Shown: piece after piece, positions 61,834 through 64,000 of the stretch
Layout of the letters: every line of letters starts with the position of its first letter
Numbering within the stretch: position 1 is the first letter of the stretch
NCBI GenBank assembly: GCA_965212145.1
Contig: CBDBUY010000001.1
Coordinates: 124,001-188,000 of the forward strand
Source of the DNA: JAAEPI01 sp965212145
Lineage (GTDB): Bacteria; Bacteroidota; Bacteroidia; Cytophagales; Cyclobacteriaceae
Reading direction: 5' to 3'
Length of the DNA: 64,000 nt
The notes under the pieces: model-generated
What the model was told of the DNA's origin: nothing
What the model saw: only the letters and a program-made list of their open reading frames with translations
Database searches by the model: none
Made by a program: the position numbers and the translations under genes

Positions 61834-63278
61834 AATGCGCCTATTTCGGCATCCATCAAGTTGGATCGATCAGTGATGAATGTTTTCAGAGCATCTACTG
61901 CTCCAGCAAAATCATGATCGCCCCATTTCGCATCATTTCTAGAAATGGCCCCATTATCCACTAGGTAATCAGCATTCAAATCTATAATTCCATGGATATT
62001 CGCAGTACTTAGCGGCCCGGCTCTCAAAACTTGCCAACGTGCTTTGACAGAAGACTTGAAGATATCGTCTTCCATAAATCTCTGCCACCAGAACGGCATC
62101 ATCCAGGCATCCTGTCCGACCACATCGTTATAATCTATCACCCAACGATCCATTGGTATTCTACCGCCCTCAGCGAATCCAATGTTGAAATCCCAAGGAG
62201 GTCCGATTCTTAATTTTTCGCCTTTGTCTTTATGTAAAAAAGTACTTAACCGATAGCCGTCTACATTTCTGCACAGCTCATTAATGATAAACATGTCAAC
62301 GAAACTGTCCAGGTCGATGTAATTGGTGTAGGTTCTTTGAGCAGTGGAAAAATCATCTGTCAGCAAGGCTGTCTCAAAATCATCAAGATAGGTTTGGATG
62401 TAGGTTTTCTGAGCAGCCGTGATGTCCTCTTTTTTTGGATAGTCATAAATGAAGTAGGTCTCCAGATAAGTTGTCTCATACGGATCGCTGTAGGGTGGGA
62501 AATCTATTAGCTCGCCGTTGATGTCATAATTAGACCTAAAGCTGAAATTTTCTCGATAGGTTGCGTCATCGTTCCAGTTATTTTCAAAATACTCCAGGGG
62601 CATATCTTCAAGACCTAAATCTCCCCCGGCCGCTTTGTCTATTTTGATGATATAGCCACCGGTGATGTCCGCATCTGATGCCTCCAATTTGGCAATATCA
62701 ATTCGATCATTGTCTCGCTTCAGTTTCTCCATGAACACATAAACTCCCCTGTAGTCACCATCCAATTCTAATTCCACAAATTGTGTCCGACTGGAATAAT
62801 TACCCATTTCTGCGAAAATCTTGTACGCCAAGTGATGATGCATCAATGTTTTGTCCAACCCAACAATGTGCCCATTCAAAATCCAATCCTCTTCTTTTGG
62901 CAATCCAAAGAGCGAGACATTGATATCTCGTCCATTTTGATCCCACGTTTCAATCCCAAAAGATTTCTTATCCGTAAGTCTGAATGAGGTAGAACCCCGA
63001 TATTCAATTCCAATAAACTCGTTGTGAATCCATTCACCGTTTTGTTGAACATGAAATGTGGCAGGGATTTTTGGTTCGTTTCTGATGTCCTCGGAGGTGT
63101 TGACTACAACGTAAGGAATTTGACTTGACCCGATATCCGAAGCTATCTCAACCGGTGGGTCTGGTGTAACACGAACATCAGGATTGGGGTCTTCATTTTT
63201 TTGACTCTTGCCACAGTTGACCAGCGACAGAGAAAAGCTTAAAACGAACAGTATTCTTGTTATTGAAATAAACTTCAT
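61830..63278 (-). CDS. CotH kinase family lipoprotein
   Basis: 482 residues. A signal sequence ending LSLVNC places the lipidated Cys at position 22. A proline-rich linker follows, then the CotH-like protein kinase fold: FIGIEYRGSTSFRLTDKKSF (nucleotide-contact region), MHHHLAYKIFAEMGNYSSRT, YRGVYVFMEKLKRD, and the metal-binding loop IGPPWDFNIGFAEG. Family members phosphorylate secreted proteins in some bacteria; many in Bacteroidota are surface lipoproteins of unknown target. Activity here is inferred from fold motifs only. Next to AraC, tail to tail. Confidence 0.88.
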   Translation of the reverse strand: MKFISITRILFVLSFSLSLVNCGKSQKNEDPNPDVRVTPDPPVEIASDIGSSQIPYVVVNTSEDIRNEPKIPATFHVQQNGEWIHNEFIGIEYRGSTSFRLTDKKSFGIETWDQNGRDINVSLFGLPKEEDWILNGHIVGLDKTLMHHHLAYKIFAEMGNYSSRTQFVELELDGDYRGVYVFMEKLKRDNDRIDIAKLEASDADITGGYIIKIDKAAGGDLGLEDMPLEYFENNWNDDATYRENFSFRSNYDINGELIDFPPYSDPYETTYLETYFIYDYPKKEDITAAQKTYIQTYLDDFETALLTDDFSTAQRTYTNYIDLDSFVDMFIINELCRNVDGYRLSTFLHKDKGEKLRIGPPWDFNIGFAEGGRIPMDRWVIDYNDVVGQDAWMMPFWWQRFMEDDIFKSSVKARWQVLRAGPLSTANIHGIIDLNADYLVDNGAISRNDAKWGDHDFAGAVDALKTFITDRSNLMDAEIGAF

Positions 63279-63316
63279 AGTATTCAGACATTAACCGAAC
63301 AAGGCACCACTAAGAT

Positions 63317-64000
63317 TTAGACTTTTCCCTTCTCGCTCAGCATAATGGCGATAGGACGAGTACTCGGGAACTGTGCGAAAACAATCACCATGATAACAGT
63401 GATCGGCACACTCAGAAACATTCCTGTCAAGCCCCAAATCGCTCCCCAAAACGAAAGCGCTAGAATGGTGACCAGCGCACTGATGTTCAGAGAGTTGCCC
63501 ATGAGTTTTGGCTCGACCACATTTCCAACAACCACCTGAATGCCACCCACGAAAATCAGGACAAGAAAGAATGGTTGAAATTCTCCGAATTGAAGTAGCG
63601 AGAAAAATGCCGGAAACAAAGTGCCAGTCAAGGAACCGATATTCGGGATATAGTTCAAAAGGAATATGAGGAACGCCCAGAAAACAGGAGAATCCACTCC
63701 GATGAACAGCAGAACCAGATAGCTTAAAAGCCCCGTGATTACACTCACCAAAGTCTTCACGCCGATATAATTGGTGACGGATGTTTCAATTTTAGAAAGC
63801 ATACTCGTAACACGGTCGTATTGTTCGTCGGTATTGCAAACCGCCTTGATCTTAGTTTGGAAAGCCGTGGCTTCCAGAAAGACAAATAGCACATAAACCA
63901 GTATCATAAATGCGTTCCCAACGAGCCCTGAGAGCGAAGAAAAGATAGATTCTAGTATGCCTCCGAAATCAAAATCCTTCACAAAGTCTCCTAGCATGCT
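63317..64000 (-). CDS. AI-2E family transporter, C-terminal part (cut by window edge)
   Basis: At least 227 residues of a multi-helix membrane protein. IGVDSPVFWAFLIFLLNYIP and NIGSLTGTLFPAFFSLLQFG match the core of AI-2E (PerM/YdiK-like) permeases, followed by VVGNVVEPKLMGNSLNISAL and the C-terminal SVPITVIMVIVFAQFPSTRPI. The family includes AI-2 exporters and Na+/H+ antiporters; the substrate is not readable. The N terminus lies beyond base 64000. Confidence 0.9.
   Translation of the reverse strand, partial: SMLGDFVKDFDFGGILESIFSSLSGLVGNAFMILVYVLFVFLEATAFQTKIKAVCNTDEQYDRVTSMLSKIETSVTNYIGVKTLVSVITGLLSYLVLLFIGVDSPVFWAFLIFLLNYIPNIGSLTGTLFPAFFSLLQFGEFQPFFLVLIFVGGIQVVVGNVVEPKLMGNSLNISALVTILALSFWGAIWGLTGMFLSVPITVIMVIVFAQFPSTRPIAIMLSEKGKV

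Overview
The window is about 64 kb of chromosome from a member of the Bacteroidota, most likely a Cytophagales-type marine or environmental bacterium (taxonomy is inferred). The evidence is the gene content (BatD, YbbR-CoaE-YajC block, long NusB, DUF4293, short AMP nucleosidase, DUF1573 lipoprotein, CHAT and VPS10-type BNR proteins) and promoter-like boxes that fit the Bacteroidota sigma consensus TTTG-N19-TAnnTTTG rather than TTGACA/TATAAT. No rRNA, tRNA, CRISPR array, phage block or transposase was seen. Most of the window is dense housekeeping sequence, with several small accessory or repeat-bearing islands.

Layout. 1-12 kb: rpoN (cut by the window edge) divergent from asnS; an in-frame fused BrnT-like toxin/antitoxin; a sterol-desaturase-type hydroxylase; prfB with its programmed +1 frameshift, coupled to an MFS transporter and a YhhN lysoplasmalogenase-like protein; an HTH-DUF4870-serine hydrolase fusion bounded by imperfect direct repeats; aroC; batD. 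12-25 kb: truA, two convergent ABC half-exporters that look like partners of one heterodimer, leucine dehydrogenase, the nusB-ytxH-DUF1573-yajC-ybbR-coaE run, and a large secreted zinc metalloprotease. 25-34 kb (minus strand): nadD-gmk, an ECF sigma/anti-sigma pair, then a tightly overlapping cluster of beta-barrel protein, CHAT-TPR protein, second barrel-like protein, transglutaminase-fold protein and DUF350 membrane protein, preceded by DUF4260, glycosyltransferase and VOC genes. 34-41 kb: amn, sod, a tadA-like deaminase, aspS, a GDPD, a small membrane protein split at a slippery A_AAA_AAC, and an unknown secreted protein.

41-48 kb holds an AddB-like and an AddA-like recombination nuclease/helicase pair. 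They are separated by about 0.8 kb of REPIN-like double-palindrome repeats and a GIY-YIG nuclease gene, and a copy of the same palindrome sits in frame inside addB. 48-56 kb holds a LytS-type histidine kinase and LytTR regulator flanked by two paralogous secreted repeat proteins. Each paralog is preceded by a pair of ACCGAATCGGGA-like sites 21 bp apart, which suggests a self-contained regulon. A BNR/VPS10 protein and a CPBP protease follow. 56-64 kb: L-2-hydroxyglutarate oxidase, a methyltransferase-like protein, a GT4 glycosyltransferase, a sorting-domain-like secreted protein, a candidate structured small RNA, an AraC regulator, a CotH-family lipoprotein and a partial AI-2E family transporter.

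The most interesting candidates are the LytTR/secreted-repeat module with its paired operators, the CHAT/transglutaminase/DUF350 operon, the REPIN-GIY-YIG insertion splitting addAB, the fused toxin-antitoxin and the -1 slippery site. All functional readings come from motifs seen by eye; no database search was run.
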